A DNA stretch of 64,000 bases. Source: Aminipila sp963524205. GTDB lineage: Bacteria; Bacillota; Clostridia; Peptostreptococcales; Anaerovoracaceae. A program made the position numbers and the translations under genes. The stretch covers positions 124,001-188,000 of the forward strand of contig CAURED010000002.1 of NCBI GenBank assembly GCA_963524205.1. The letters run 5' to 3'. Of this stretch, positions 50,903-60,799 are shown piece by piece. Position 1 is the stretch's first letter, and the number at the start of each line of letters is the position of its first letter. The notes under the pieces were generated by a model, which worked only from the letters and a program-made list of their open reading frames with translations, did no database searches and was not told the origin of the DNA.

Positions 50903-52690
50903 TTAGTTTGCTATTAATTGTATGGATGGATCGCCGAAAACCGTCCAGGTATTAAAGGTCTCAATGTCACTAGAGGTACCATTATCTAGCATCTTGCTCG
51001 CTCCGGTATAACAAAGACCTCCAAAAGAAGTTTTGGTTTTGTTGCAGACCTGATCCATAATGGCATCCTGCCCTACCATTGGAGGTATCCAATCCTGATT
51101 TATCGTGGACATATAAGTACCGATTGCTCCTATTGGGTTTCCATTGCTATTTTGGGAACGCAGCCATGCTTCTGCAAAACATGTTCCTGACTGGAATTTA
51201 CCACTGACACAGGATACACTTACTATAAATGGAAGATGTCCTTGATTCTGAAGTGCCGCAACATCACTGTTGCCGAAGTGTGTAGTAACCCAATAGGTTT
51301 GTGCTCCATGTCCGCAGTAGTTTATGATACCGCGGCCCTGGTTGAGGCTGTCTGCAACTTTTGAAGCAGATGCACCGGGATCGTATATTCTGTCAATTTG
51401 AGTATACCCTGAGCTCAAAAGCCTATTGCGTATATTATCCATATGCTCTGCGTCCGATTCATTGCTTCCTTCAGCAGAAGCAATCCCTACACCATTTTTA
51501 TACCAATCTGCTGTATTGCTTCCATTTTTCTCGAAATCAATAGTGCGCTGCACCTGGGTTTGCACATCTGCAATACTTTCAGCGGAAAAACGACCTACAA
51601 ATATATCAGGATAATTATCATTGCCCGCCACCTTTGTATATTCAGGGTCTGAAACGCCAGTGGAATATTTTGGTGATGATATGTGTTGATAGTCACCCAC
51701 CAGAAGCACATATGCTAAGCTTGGGTGCTGATTGTAATAGTTCTTTATATACTTCTTGATTTCACTAGGATTATTTCTTGGTGATACTTGTGACATTTTT
51801 ACCATTGTAGTATTGATCCCTTTTGAGTTCTTCCATTGAATAAAAGGATCCATGGCGCTGGTAAATTTATCATATGCTATAATGAGCATATCGCCATTTT
51901 CTGCTGTTGTGGCCATAGCCCTTAATCCTTGCCCACTGTTATAGTTGATAAAGAGGTTTTGGTATGCTGCTTCAAAAGCCTCAGTATGAGTAGGTGCAGA
52001 CGTAGACATAGAAGAATCTAAGCTGTTAACATTGTACTGATTTTCACTTTTAACTTCTACAGTAACGGAATCATAGACTCTCAATGTTTTGGTGGAAGGC
52101 TGATACTGAAAAGCATTGACCCTGACTGTAGCACCACTCAGTTCTCTCATAATAAAAGGATCACTGATTGAAACCATATCGCCAGAAGGATACCATCCCT
52201 CCCCTTTATAGACTTCTCCAAAGGTGTATGGAATATCATCTGGATTAACATCTCTTGAAATACTACCTTTAGACGGTGCTATCGGGCAGTTTTCATAATC
52301 GGTATATTCCGACGACAGTACACTTACTTTCGTATCGGCAGAATCTGGTATTGTTATGCTGCGACATATACGTGGCAGCTCAGGTAAACCTAACTCCTCC
52401 TCAAAGCTTGTCCCTTTGCAGATTATTTTGTAATACTCTGATTCTTGTATATCCACTGCATTCTTGGCAAATTCTCCTACATCAAATCTTATGACTGTAT
52501 GATCTGAATCCGATTCCAGAACAGTAGCATTCGCTCCATCCAGTCCCTTATCTTCATTGACCTTTATTGAATCTCCGGCTGTAGCTTCAAAGTTATTTTG
52601 ATCTTCTCCAAATACAAGGCTACACTGCGTACTTATGATAATAAGCACAAGCATAAACATAAAAGTTTTAAATTTAAATATGCTTTTCAC
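50903..52690 (-). CDS. secreted C25 (gingipain-family) cysteine peptidase
   Basis: 595 residues. Signal peptide (FMFMLVLIIISTQCSLVFG), a beta-sandwich propeptide (~50-240, as in Propeptide_C25), and a caspase-like C25 domain (~260-595). Catalytic dyad His461 in NYCGHGAQTYW and Cys494 in VSVSCVSGKF. Ends in FNTWTVFGDPSIQL, the normal end of the catalytic domain, with no C-terminal Por sorting domain, as expected for a Gram-positive. Likely extracellular, perhaps Lys/Arg-specific. Preceded by a tandem repeat array. Confidence 0.88.
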   Translation of the reverse strand: MKSIFKFKTFMFMLVLIIISTQCSLVFGEDQNNFEATAGDSIKVNEDKGLDGANATVLESDSDHTVIRFDVGEFAKNAVDIQESEYYKIICKGTSFEEELGLPELPRICRSITIPDSADTKVSVLSSEYTDYENCPIAPSKGSISRDVNPDDIPYTFGEVYKGEGWYPSGDMVSISDPFIMRELSGATVRVNAFQYQPSTKTLRVYDSVTVEVKSENQYNVNSLDSSMSTSAPTHTEAFEAAYQNLFINYNSGQGLRAMATTAENGDMLIIAYDKFTSAMDPFIQWKNSKGINTTMVKMSQVSPRNNPSEIKKYIKNYYNQHPSLAYVLLVGDYQHISSPKYSTGVSDPEYTKVAGNDNYPDIFVGRFSAESIADVQTQVQRTIDFEKNGSNTADWYKNGVGIASAEGSNESDAEHMDNIRNRLLSSGYTQIDRIYDPGASASKVADSLNQGRGIINYCGHGAQTYWVTTHFGNSDVAALQNQGHLPFIVSVSCVSGKFQSGTCFAEAWLRSQNSNGNPIGAIGTYMSTINQDWIPPMVGQDAIMDQVCNKTKTSFGGLCYTGASKMLDNGTSSDIETFNTWTVFGDPSIQLIAN

Positions 52691-52876
52691 AACACTTCCT
52701 CCTCTTAGTATATTTTTGACCGATAAATTACTGGCAGCTTACTTGCCTTAAACCAAAATCACCTCTCTTTGATATAAGCTCCAGTTTAAACAGCTGTGCA
52801 GGTTAAAGCTAAACTACCAATGCTGTTCATATGAATTTTTACAGTAATTTCTTATAAATAGAGCGCGCTTTCTATT

Positions 52877-53053
52877 TCTTACTGATGAGGATTATTACGA
52901 TTTACTGACGGCAATTACTAATTTTATTGGGGGGAAATCATTAATTTTTACTGACGAAGATCACTAATTCTTACTGATGAGATTACTAATTTTTATGATG
53001 GGAGCACTAATTTTTACGAACAAAATCATTATTTTTTATGGTGGGAGCACTAA
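52877..53053. repeat. degenerate 21-23 bp tandem repeat array upstream of the C25 peptidase
   Basis: About eight units of TTTTTACTGATG..A.TCACTAA type, starting near 52877, 52901, 52922, 52945, 52968, 52990, 53011 and 53032. Conserved ends (TTTTTA... and CACTAA/ACTAA) with variable middles (CTGACGAAGAT, CTGATGAGATT, ATGATGGGAG). It lies 187-363 nt before the peptidase start. Period near two helical turns suggests repeated protein sites. Confidence 0.75.
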
Positions 53054-53132
53054 TTTGTATATTTGATTATATAGTAAAACCATTTGTCCATAAAGTCAAC
53101 CTAAAATACAGATGCTTTTATCGGCAAGAAAA

Positions 53133-53168
53133 GACACCTGCCGGTGTATACTTTCACCAGAAGGTGTC
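53133..53168 (-). terminator. terminator of the cupin-SDR-cyclase-MFS operon
   Basis: GACACCT (53133-53139) / AGGTGTC (53162-53168) with inner GGTG/CACC, followed leftward by TTTTCTTG. Confidence 0.85.
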
Positions 53169-53213
53169 CTAATGCTAAATGCATTATTTAGAATTTTTAA
53201 TGAATGAATATGG

Positions 53214-54515
53214 CTATTTATGTGCCTGTTCTGCAGCGAAGTCTTTATTAAATTTGTGTTCATCAACAAATTTAACCAAAAGGATATTAACCAACGCTAC
53301 ACATGAGAAAATCATATATGCAATCTTCAAATCACCAATAACGTTTGTTACAATACCATTGATTACAAAGCACCATGCAGTTACAAAACCCTGAATTGGA
53401 AAGATTACTGAGTTTACCTTATCAAATCCCTGACGTCCGAAAATAGATGTTGGAAGGGATGTTGTAAAGTTTGCAGAACCACCAATTCCCATACCAATCA
53501 TAAAGATTGAGATGTAAAATGTAACGCCTACGCTGTCTGACATAAAGTTAAATGCCAGAGCAACTGCATACCAAAGTCCAAACATCATCATTGTTTTCTT
53601 TGTTCCAATTCGGTCATCGATAACGCCAATAATAAATGAACCAATTACACCAATTAAAGCGATAACTGTCATAATTGCAAGAGCTTTACCCTGTTCCATT
53701 CCAAAGTCACGAATGTTACGGGTAACAAGCTGTGTCATAACTCCTACAGAGCAAATCTGAAAAAAACCAGTTGTAATTGCAGCAAGCCATAACTCTTTAG
53801 TACTTAACAGTTTACTGGTTGTCCATCCACCGTCTTTTTCATGTCCATCATCATCAGCTGTATCATAATTATTTTTGTAATATTCATCAGATACATTATC
53901 CGGATTCAACCCTCTTTCCTGTGGAGTGTTACGGACAAAGATTGCGCCAATAATACCTAGTACAATTGCGGCAATACCAATTGGAATACATCCACTGCTA
54001 ATATTCCCATATATAGCTACTAAGCCAGTTAAAATCGCTACATAAAATGCAGATGCAAAGTTATGTCCCATAGTTGTATATCCCATGATAATCCCTTTTT
54101 TCTTAGGCCACCATGCAGCTACTAATGTACCGCCTGCAATATATCCTGCTGACATCATACTTGTTGCAACAACCAGCATTGAAACAGCATACATTGGGAT
54201 GCTTGTAGAGTTACCACATATAATATAGGCTACACCTGCTAAAATTGTAAAAAATGAAGCCGTCTTTCGGGCTCCATATTTACGATTAATCTGCCCTACA
54301 AAGATAAATCCAATTACAGCAACCATGCCCATGTATCCGTTGATCTGAATCAATGTTCCAGGCTCACATCCAAGATTTGCAGCTACTGTAGGCGCAAGTA
54401 CGTTTGTCCCATCATTTACCATACCAACATAAAAGAAGAACATGAACAGACAATAAAGAATTGTTCCCCATCCCGCAGCGCCGAAATTTACTACTGAATT
54501 TTTGTTATCACTCAT
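53214..54515 (-). CDS. MFS transporter (OFA-like)
   Basis: 433 residues from ATG 54515 (GAGAGG upstream; TTG 54533 is the longer alternative). Twelve membrane helices, MFS loop motif GQINRKYGARKTASFF and GVIDDRIGTKKTMMMFGLW between helices 2-3 and 8-9. Last gene of the operon and probably imports the substrate handled by the cupin/SDR/cyclase enzymes. Resembles oxalate/formate-type or aromatic-acid carriers. Substrate unknown. Confidence 0.87.
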   Translation of the reverse strand: MSDNKNSVVNFGAAGWGTILYCLFMFFFYVGMVNDGTNVLAPTVAANLGCEPGTLIQINGYMGMVAVIGFIFVGQINRKYGARKTASFFTILAGVAYIICGNSTSIPMYAVSMLVVATSMMSAGYIAGGTLVAAWWPKKKGIIMGYTTMGHNFASAFYVAILTGLVAIYGNISSGCIPIGIAAIVLGIIGAIFVRNTPQERGLNPDNVSDEYYKNNYDTADDDGHEKDGGWTTSKLLSTKELWLAAITTGFFQICSVGVMTQLVTRNIRDFGMEQGKALAIMTVIALIGVIGSFIIGVIDDRIGTKKTMMMFGLWYAVALAFNFMSDSVGVTFYISIFMIGMGIGGSANFTTSLPTSIFGRQGFDKVNSVIFPIQGFVTAWCFVINGIVTNVIGDLKIAYMIFSCVALVNILLVKFVDEHKFNKDFAAEQAHK

Positions 54516-54689
54516 TTCGTTTTTTCCTCTCAAATAAAAATACTACTATAATTCCGAATAAACTTAAAAAAAGAAGAACTGGGAAGCTTTACAATAAAGG
54601 CCCTCAGTCCTCCTTTATTTATGTGTTAACGTATAAGGCTTCTATTATACAACACTTTACTATACCATACCGTACTTGAAAACTTTTTT

Positions 54690-55625
54690 TTAAATGCTAG
54701 CATATGTATACACTCTGTCAGGTACATCATTTACATCGTCTTCTTCAATTTCTGCAACGCAGCGAACCATAGATCCGTCTCCCATATACCATCTGATTGG
54801 GAAGCAGAAGAATCTGAAACGTTTTCCAGACACTTTATCTAAGTCTCCACCAAGATTTTCAACGCCAACTATGCCATGACCTAACATTTCTTTATGGCAA
54901 GGTTCCCATGTTCCCCAGCATCCAATTGCTTCTAAATCGCCAAATTTTGCATTATATGCTTCCTGACCGTGAATTCTGATATATTCATCTTTATCAAATT
55001 CAGCATATGCTTCTTCACCGAACTGTTCTCTGTATTCTTCTGTGATTGGCTTTCCGGAAGCACCGATTAAGTTCATGCGTGTACCGCCGTTATTTCCCAT
55101 AGCTGTATGCAGCGGGTGGTCAAGAGCCTGCATATCCATAGCTACACACTTAACCTTGTGTTCTACAAACCATTTTCCTGCATCAACACCAGTTCCGCAT
55201 GAATAATGATAGTATTCTTTTGAATCATCGAATTTACGGTGCATGCCTGTATTTAGACATACAATCATGCCTTCCAACTCTTCAGGCTTAATGTTTGCAC
55301 GTTTGCAAGCATCTTCAAGATGTTCGCTAGTAATTAAGCCCCAACGTTCAACATTGATTTCAAGACAAACTGCTTCACCTGTGTATGCATCAACTGGCAT
55401 TTCATGAGTGTAACGAGCTCTTTTACCATCGAATTCAGTTTCCATAACGTGACGAGGTGCATCACAGTGTGTACCTGTATGCTGCACGCAATCAATTCTC
55501 TGTGTAAGAACACCGCCCTTTGCCAAAGTGTGCATAGAATCAATAACTGGCTTTACAAAATATGGCCAACGTGGAATATCTGCACTGAACGGATGTGTTA
55601 AATCAATAAATACTTTCTTTCCCAT
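54690..55625 (-). CDS. cyclase/kynurenine formamidase-like hydrolase
   Basis: 311 residues of the PF04199 cyclase family. Metal motif HTGTHCDAPRHVME (HxGTHxDxPxH) is intact, with an N-terminal DLTHPF and a C-terminal RFFCFPIRWYMGDGSMVRCV. Family members hydrolyse cyclic amides or beta-diketones (isatin, kynurenine formamide, cyclohexanedione) with Mn or Zn. Lies between an SDR and an MFS gene. Substrate cannot be deduced. Confidence 0.87.
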   Translation of the reverse strand: MGKKVFIDLTHPFSADIPRWPYFVKPVIDSMHTLAKGGVLTQRIDCVQHTGTHCDAPRHVMETEFDGKRARYTHEMPVDAYTGEAVCLEINVERWGLITSEHLEDACKRANIKPEELEGMIVCLNTGMHRKFDDSKEYYHYSCGTGVDAGKWFVEHKVKCVAMDMQALDHPLHTAMGNNGGTRMNLIGASGKPITEEYREQFGEEAYAEFDKDEYIRIHGQEAYNAKFGDLEAIGCWGTWEPCHKEMLGHGIVGVENLGGDLDKVSGKRFRFFCFPIRWYMGDGSMVRCVAEIEEDDVNDVPDRVYTYASI

Positions 55626-55688
55626 TTTTATTCTCCTCTAGTTTTACTCATAAGATTTTTTAACAAATAGTTATACATATTAATATAA

Positions 55689-56477
55689 TTAGTTAGCCCA
55701 GTATCCGCCTTCAACAGCTACATTTGCACCTGTCATAAAGTCACTAGCGGATGATGCTAAGAAGATGCATGGACCTACGAAATCTTCTGGTTCGCCAAGC
55801 CTTCCAATTGGAAGTCTCTTTAAGAAGTTCTTATATACTTCGCTTGCTGGATCAAACATCCACTCTGTTAAATCTGAACGGAATACTGTAGGGTTAATTG
55901 TATTTACATTAATCTTATACTTAGCTGTCCATTCACAAGCAAGAGACTGAGCCATTAGATCTATACCGCCTTTAGCTGTACAGTATCCTGTGTAGCCTGC
56001 CATGCCCATCTTTGAACGAGCTGAAGAAACTAATATCACTTTGCCACCTTTGCCCTGTGCAATCAGTCTCTCTCCAACATACTTACAGAATAACCAAGTT
56101 CCCTGTACATCTGAATTCATGATTTTCTGCCATTCGGTTAATTCCTGCTCGACAATTGGCTGTGCATGGTTATAACCCGCAGCTGTAACTAATACATTAA
56201 TTTCACCAAATTTAGCTACTGTATCACTTACAACTTTGATAACATCTTCTTCTACTGCAGAATCTCCTGTTGAAAATCCACATTCAATTCCTTCTTTAGC
56301 AAGTTCATCACATATAGCCTGGCACTTTTCTTCGCCACGGCCTGTAATCATAACCTTCATACCTGCTAAGCCATATCCCATGGCAACAGCTTTTCCTAAA
56401 GCACCTGTAGCTCCAGTAATTAAAGCCACCTTGCCTTTCACATCAAATAAGTTATTTACAAACTGTTTCTCTACCAT
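55689..56477 (-). CDS. SDR-family oxidoreductase
   Basis: 262 residues. NAD(P) motif TGATGALGKA, NAAG-like VTAAGYNHAQP, Ser in LVSSARSKMGM and YTGYCTAKGG (YxxxK). Classical short-chain dehydrogenase of the gluconate-5-dehydrogenase/3-ketoacyl reductase type. 34 nt after the cupin gene, 63 nt before the cyclase gene. Probably reduces or oxidises the ring alcohol or ketone of the same substrate. Confidence 0.9.
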   Translation of the reverse strand: MVEKQFVNNLFDVKGKVALITGATGALGKAVAMGYGLAGMKVMITGRGEEKCQAICDELAKEGIECGFSTGDSAVEEDVIKVVSDTVAKFGEINVLVTAAGYNHAQPIVEQELTEWQKIMNSDVQGTWLFCKYVGERLIAQGKGGKVILVSSARSKMGMAGYTGYCTAKGGIDLMAQSLACEWTAKYKINVNTINPTVFRSDLTEWMFDPASEVYKNFLKRLPIGRLGEPEDFVGPCIFLASSASDFMTGANVAVEGGYWAN

Positions 56478-56511
56478 TTCTCTTTCTCCTTATATTGTCA
56501 TTCTCCAGCGC

Positions 56512-56865
56512 CTATTTTGCGTCAGGGTAGTTAATGATAACTAACATTTCTGCTGATTCATTTGTTTCGTTCTTTAAACCTCTGCCTTCATTTGGTGGGA
56601 ATGAAATAGATTCACCAGCCTTTACTACGTACTTCTTGCCTTCCTTATCCGTGATAGTCATTTCACCTTTAAGTACATAATAAACTTTTTCTAGCGGATT
56701 ATCTTCGTACGCCCAATCAGCTCCACCACCAGGAAGAAAAACAGATTTTCCAATCCAGAACTTTTCTGCTCCAGTTTCATCCTTTCCATGATATCTCATA
56801 GCTGTACATCCAAAATGTCCAGGTGCCTCATAAGGTTTTAATTCACTTACAGTTCTTTTAATCAT
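56512..56865 (-). CDS. cupin-domain protein
   Basis: 117 residues, single beta-barrel cupin. PLEKVYYVLKGEMTITDKEG and VKAGESISFPPNEGRGLKNE are the two cupin motifs, with few of the usual His ligands, so metal binding is doubtful. GGAGGTAG before ATG 56865. First gene of the operon. May be an isomerase/cyclase or ligand sensor. Confidence 0.85.
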   Translation of the reverse strand: MIKRTVSELKPYEAPGHFGCTAMRYHGKDETGAEKFWIGKSVFLPGGGADWAYEDNPLEKVYYVLKGEMTITDKEGKKYVVKAGESISFPPNEGRGLKNETNESAEMLVIINYPDAK

Positions 56866-56979
56866 TTACGCTACCTCCGTTTTTATTGGCTGGGTACTTA
56901 TTACTCAGTCGCATGCTATTTATTTTATTAATCAAGTGGCATAGCTTCTGTCTATGGCCTGATTAGATTTTATGATTGG

Positions 56980-57008
56980 AGTATAGCACTGCAAAAATTG
57001 TTCTACAA
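56980..57008 (-). promoter_or_regulatory. promoter of the cupin operon
   Basis: TTGTAG (57003-57008), 17-nt spacer, TATACT (56980-56985), about 115 nt before the cupin start codon. The ~280 AT-rich bp between the two divergent promoters are likely regulatory (HxlR target). Confidence 0.65.
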
Positions 57009-57286
57009 TTCTAACTTTTCTGTAAGAGAGTTACTTTGCTGTTATATGGTTACTTATCAGTAACTAATTTTTCGTTATAATTTTATCAATATATTTTTAT
57101 ATTTTTTTAAAGTCAATCTATTTTTTTCTCTATTTTTTGACAATATTGCTCTATATTTTATGTTTTTTAGATTTTAATATTATAAAATCCAAACCTATTC
57201 CTAATTATTAAAGCTTTATTGATATTTAATTAACAAATTTTATGACAAAAAAATATCAAAAAAAACATCAAAAATACAATCCCAAA

Positions 57287-57315
57287 TTGACTCTATGGTT
57301 AAAATTTGCTATAAT
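57287..57315 (+). promoter_or_regulatory. promoter of the HxlR regulator
   Basis: TTGACT (57287-57292), 17-nt spacer, perfect TATAAT (57310-57315). The transcript leader is about 50 nt and includes AAAAAGGAGG. Confidence 0.8.
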
Positions 57316-57373
57316 ACTAATCGTGATAGTGTAACAGTTTAGGGATTAATATTTGGGAAAAAGGAGGTTCTCT

Positions 57374-57913
57374 ATGATAGGAACTAACCCATATCAGTAT
57401 GCCTTATCTTGTTTAGGCGGCAAATGGAAAATGACTATTTTACATCACATTCATCATCATGGTGTTATTCGTTTTTCAAAAACTAAAAAGACATTACCTG
57501 TAAGTGAAAAAGTACTAAGTCAACAGCTAAAAGAACTTATGGAAGATGGCCTGATTGAAAGAATCCAATACAATACTATTCCATTAAAAGTGGAATATAT
57601 TTTGACGCCTGCAGGTGAAAGGATAATTCCTGCTCTTGATATGATTTACATGTGGAGTATTGAACGTATGCGTCAGTTAAATATAGAAATCGATCCAGAT
57701 GCTTTTTTAGTGCATACACAAAAAAAATATCATAAGTGTGTATCAGAAATAATTGATAATTATGAACAATTTTGTGATTTTGTTGATTATGTGGTAGAGA
57801 AAAATTTATCAATAGAAGATACAACCGCAGACTTTATGAACAACAAAGAAGAAATCGTCGAAAGGCTTTTGAGTTCTAATTCACAAAGCAGCGGTGAAAA
57901 TAAAAGTAAATAA
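57374..57913 (+). CDS. HxlR-family regulator with long C-terminal extension
   Basis: 179 residues from ATG 57374 (AAAAAGGAGG in front; frame to 57353 includes that site). HxlR winged helix: CLGGKWKMTILHHIHHHGVI, LPVSEKVLSQQLKELMEDGL, NTIPLKVEYILTPAGERIIP. The ~65 residues beyond the usual ~115 form a charged helical tail (IIDNYEQFCDFVDYVVEKNL). Divergent from the cupin operon, which it probably controls. Confidence 0.87.
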   Translation: MIGTNPYQYALSCLGGKWKMTILHHIHHHGVIRFSKTKKTLPVSEKVLSQQLKELMEDGLIERIQYNTIPLKVEYILTPAGERIIPALDMIYMWSIERMRQLNIEIDPDAFLVHTQKKYHKCVSEIIDNYEQFCDFVDYVVEKNLSIEDTTADFMNNKEEIVERLLSSNSQSSGENKSK

Positions 57914-57937
57914 AAAAAAGATTAAACTAAAAAGTAA

Positions 57938-57971
57938 AGCCCTGAGTTCTCTATTTAGAAACTTCAGGGCT
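57938..57971. terminator. bidirectional terminator between HxlR and NCS2 genes
   Basis: AGCCCTGAGTT (57938-57948) / ACTTCAGGGCT (57961-57971), with CTTTTATTC to the right and TTTACTTTTTAG to the left. Confidence 0.85.
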
Positions 57972-57979
57972 CTTTTATT

Positions 57980-59290
57980 CTATTTAATCAGTTTTTCACG
58001 TAAAACCAGCTGCTCCAGTATAATGCTCATAAGCATTCCAACGATTAGTCCATTTGAAAAAATATATTTCCAAAAGCCTGGCAGAGAAATAAATAAAGCG
58101 GATGGTAAAAACATTACCCCCATTCCTACAAGCATAGATATTCCTACGATAAGATTCTCTCTTTGTGTAAATTCCACTCTTTGGAATTCCCGTAATCCCT
58201 GCCCCAAAATTAATGCAAATACAATCATCATGGCTGCATAACCTACTGAGGGAGGTATAGAGGCAAAAAAAGACCCTACTGGTGCTATTAGTCCAAGAAC
58301 AATCATAAAGGCACTACCAAGATAAAATGGTCTTCTAGAGGCCACTCCAGTCATGGCAATTACACCCATTGATGAGGCGAAAGGTACAAACCCCACTGTT
58401 GGTACTATTCCCGTCATAACTGCCGTAAATCCATAAAACCCAATGCTTCGGTTAAGCTGTTTTGGGATTACCTTATCCTGAGCTACATCTGCCATACCGT
58501 TTATACTAGCTATAACATTTGCAAAAAGCATGACACACCCTACCATACAAGTAATTACAACTCCGCCATTAAAGGTCGGCATCCCCCATGCAAAAACTTT
58601 AGGTAAAGAAAAAAGACTTGTCCCTGTGAGGTTAATTTTTTCTCCTATGCCCAACATCAAGGCCGTACACCAGCCTATAGCCACACCAATAAGCGTAGCT
58701 ACACTTTTAACGAATCCTTTGCCTTTTATATTTATTAGTAAAATTATCCCTGCTGTCAACAAAAATACCAAAACATTAGCTAATGAAATCTCTCCTGCTC
58801 CCTTAGTTGTTCCAGTCATTCCCTTCATTAAGGTTCCGCTTAACTGAAGGACCATAAGAATTAAAAACACACCGTTTACTAAAGGAGTAAACACTTTAGA
58901 AATCCTGCTAATCAGTCCCGTTAACCCAATAATTATAATGAGACCACCCGAGAGAATCATTCCCATTTCCAGATCCGTACGTAGACTGGCCAGACTGCCG
59001 CCAAAAGCTGTAGTGGCCGAAGTTAACGTAATTAGAATTCCCATCCATAGTCCCGCTGGTCCATCCACAATAGGATACCTGTGTCCAAACCTTGTCTGAA
59101 TGATTGATATGATTCCACATAAAAAGAATGTTCTCTGAAGCATTTCAGTAGTCTGGTTATGATTCAAACCAAGATAGGCTGCTACAATTACAGGCATAAT
59201 TGCTGCCCCAGCTAAAAAATATATTAAATGCTGGAGTCCGTACATCAAACATTCACCTGTAGGCATCTTTTCATCTAATCCATATCTCAT
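57980..59290 (-). CDS. nucleobase:cation symporter-2 (xanthine/uracil permease)
   Basis: 436 residues, about 12-14 membrane helices. NCS2 signatures: QTRFGHRYPIVDGPAGLWMG and PTVGFVPFASSMGVIAMTGV, with the helix 8 region (VMLFANVIASINGMADV). Takes up a purine or pyrimidine base with H+ or Na+. 13 nt after the MATE gene, same operon. No purine riboswitch seen upstream. Confidence 0.9.
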   Translation of the reverse strand: MRYGLDEKMPTGECLMYGLQHLIYFLAGAAIMPVIVAAYLGLNHNQTTEMLQRTFFLCGIISIIQTRFGHRYPIVDGPAGLWMGILITLTSATTAFGGSLASLRTDLEMGMILSGGLIIIIGLTGLISRISKVFTPLVNGVFLILMVLQLSGTLMKGMTGTTKGAGEISLANVLVFLLTAGIILLINIKGKGFVKSVATLIGVAIGWCTALMLGIGEKINLTGTSLFSLPKVFAWGMPTFNGGVVITCMVGCVMLFANVIASINGMADVAQDKVIPKQLNRSIGFYGFTAVMTGIVPTVGFVPFASSMGVIAMTGVASRRPFYLGSAFMIVLGLIAPVGSFFASIPPSVGYAAMMIVFALILGQGLREFQRVEFTQRENLIVGISMLVGMGVMFLPSALFISLPGFWKYIFSNGLIVGMLMSIILEQLVLREKLIK

Positions 59291-59303
59291 AATTGCTCCT
59301 TCC

Positions 59304-60632
59304 CTACACTATTTTTCTACGCCATATATTTGATTTGGTATAAATCCATCCAATGGGAATAGAGCTGCTTGGTGCTATCATACAACCAAGATACACCCCC
59401 ATTATACCAAAGTATTGGTTTAAAATGATGACAAGTAACACTCTGAATAGAATGCAATTGACAAAGGAACTTCCCATTACAATCCAGGTATGTCCTGCTC
59501 CAGTCATCAATGAATGGTAAATAAGAAATGATGCATAAAAAGCCTGTCCTATTATTTCAATTCGAAGATTTAGCACTGCTGCATCTGCAACGGATACATC
59601 ACTTGTAAATACAGAAGTTATCAACGGTGCAGCCAGTTCTACAATGACAATTATGATAAGTGCCAATCCTACTGTTATTTTCATAGCTTCATACATGACC
59701 TCTTTTGCCCTGTCGTACATTTGTGCTCCCAAGGTCTGAGCAATCATTGTGGATGCACCACTTGACATGGCCGATATAAATAACTGGCAGAAATCTTTAA
59801 TTTTTATAGAGATTCCATTTCCTGCAGATACATCCACTCCATACTGATTTATAAAATATGTAACTACAAGCCATGATAAACTGGCAATAGTCCATTGCAG
59901 CATACAGGGTACACCCAGCTGGCATATTTTCTTACATTTATCCGCTCTAATCCGAAGATTAGCCAGATGAAAACCAAAGTAATCCTTTGCCTTTATCAAG
60001 TATAATAGTGCCATAGCATAAGATACTATTTGTGCTGCTACAGTGGCTAAAGCCATTCCTTCCACCCCTTTATGCAGTACTAGTACAAAGAAAAGATCCA
60101 ATATGATATTTAGTATTGTTGCAACTGTAATACACCTAAGCGGCACTTTCGAGTTACCTACGCCTCTTAAAATTGCACTAAGTCCGTTATAGCCCAAAAT
60201 AAATGCGTACCCTGCTGAGCAGATTCTTAAATAAATGACAGCATCTTTTAGCGAAGGTGCTCCCAACAAAGTTAGTAAGCTTTCTGAGCTAAAATAAATC
60301 CATACAGAAATTACTGCACCTAGTACCATACTCAATAAAAACAAGGTACCTGTTGCCTGTTTTCTGCCCTCTTCATCTTTACTGCCAAAGTACTGTCCTA
60401 TTAGAATGTTCCCCCCCAAAGTAAATCCTATAGCTATTTGTGTAAGTAATCCCATAATCTGACTTGAATTATTTATGGCAGAAACTGCTTCCTTTCCAAC
60501 AAACTGTCCCGCTATAATTATATCAATAATGCTATAAAGGCCCTGCATCACACTGGTAGTTACCAATGGCAGTGCATACCGTATCAGCTGTTTCCGCACA
60601 CTTCCCTGTGTTAAATCTAAATCATGTGCCAC
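59304..60632 (-). CDS. MATE-family efflux transporter
   Basis: 442 residues, twelve membrane helices in two similar halves (QLIRYALPLVTTSVMQGLYS and QLGVPCMLQWTIASLSWLVV). GTG start 60632 with AGGAGG 9 nt upstream. Exports cationic drugs or metabolites with Na+/H+. First gene of a pair with the NCS2 permease, an unusual partnership that might indicate purine-analogue export. Confidence 0.9.
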   Translation of the reverse strand: MAHDLDLTQGSVRKQLIRYALPLVTTSVMQGLYSIIDIIIAGQFVGKEAVSAINNSSQIMGLLTQIAIGFTLGGNILIGQYFGSKDEEGRKQATGTLFLLSMVLGAVISVWIYFSSESLLTLLGAPSLKDAVIYLRICSAGYAFILGYNGLSAILRGVGNSKVPLRCITVATILNIILDLFFVLVLHKGVEGMALATVAAQIVSYAMALLYLIKAKDYFGFHLANLRIRADKCKKICQLGVPCMLQWTIASLSWLVVTYFINQYGVDVSAGNGISIKIKDFCQLFISAMSSGASTMIAQTLGAQMYDRAKEVMYEAMKITVGLALIIIVIVELAAPLITSVFTSDVSVADAAVLNLRIEIIGQAFYASFLIYHSLMTGAGHTWIVMGSSFVNCILFRVLLVIILNQYFGIMGVYLGCMIAPSSSIPIGWIYTKSNIWRRKIV

Positions 60633-60761
60633 GTACCCATTCCTCCTGCTTTTATCTGTAATTGTTCATTCAAAATTATACAAGCATTATATGCCCAGAG
60701 GCTTGGGTTTACAATTAGTTACAATTTAGTAAGTACATTACCATAATGTAACATACAAGAA

Positions 60762-60790
60762 ATGCGACCAACAATGTGGTCGCATCATTA
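60762..60790 (-). terminator. terminator of the small membrane-protein gene
   Basis: Perfect 9-bp ATGCGACCA (60762-60770) / TGGTCGCAT (60777-60785), leftward tail TTCTTGTATG is only moderately T-rich. Confidence 0.6.
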
Positions 60791-60799
60791 TATACATTT

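Noticed and set aside
60633..60760. possible purine riboswitch before the MATE/NCS2 pair
   Set aside because: CCCAAGCCTCTGGG can form a short hairpin, but the conserved purine-aptamer core is not present on either strand.
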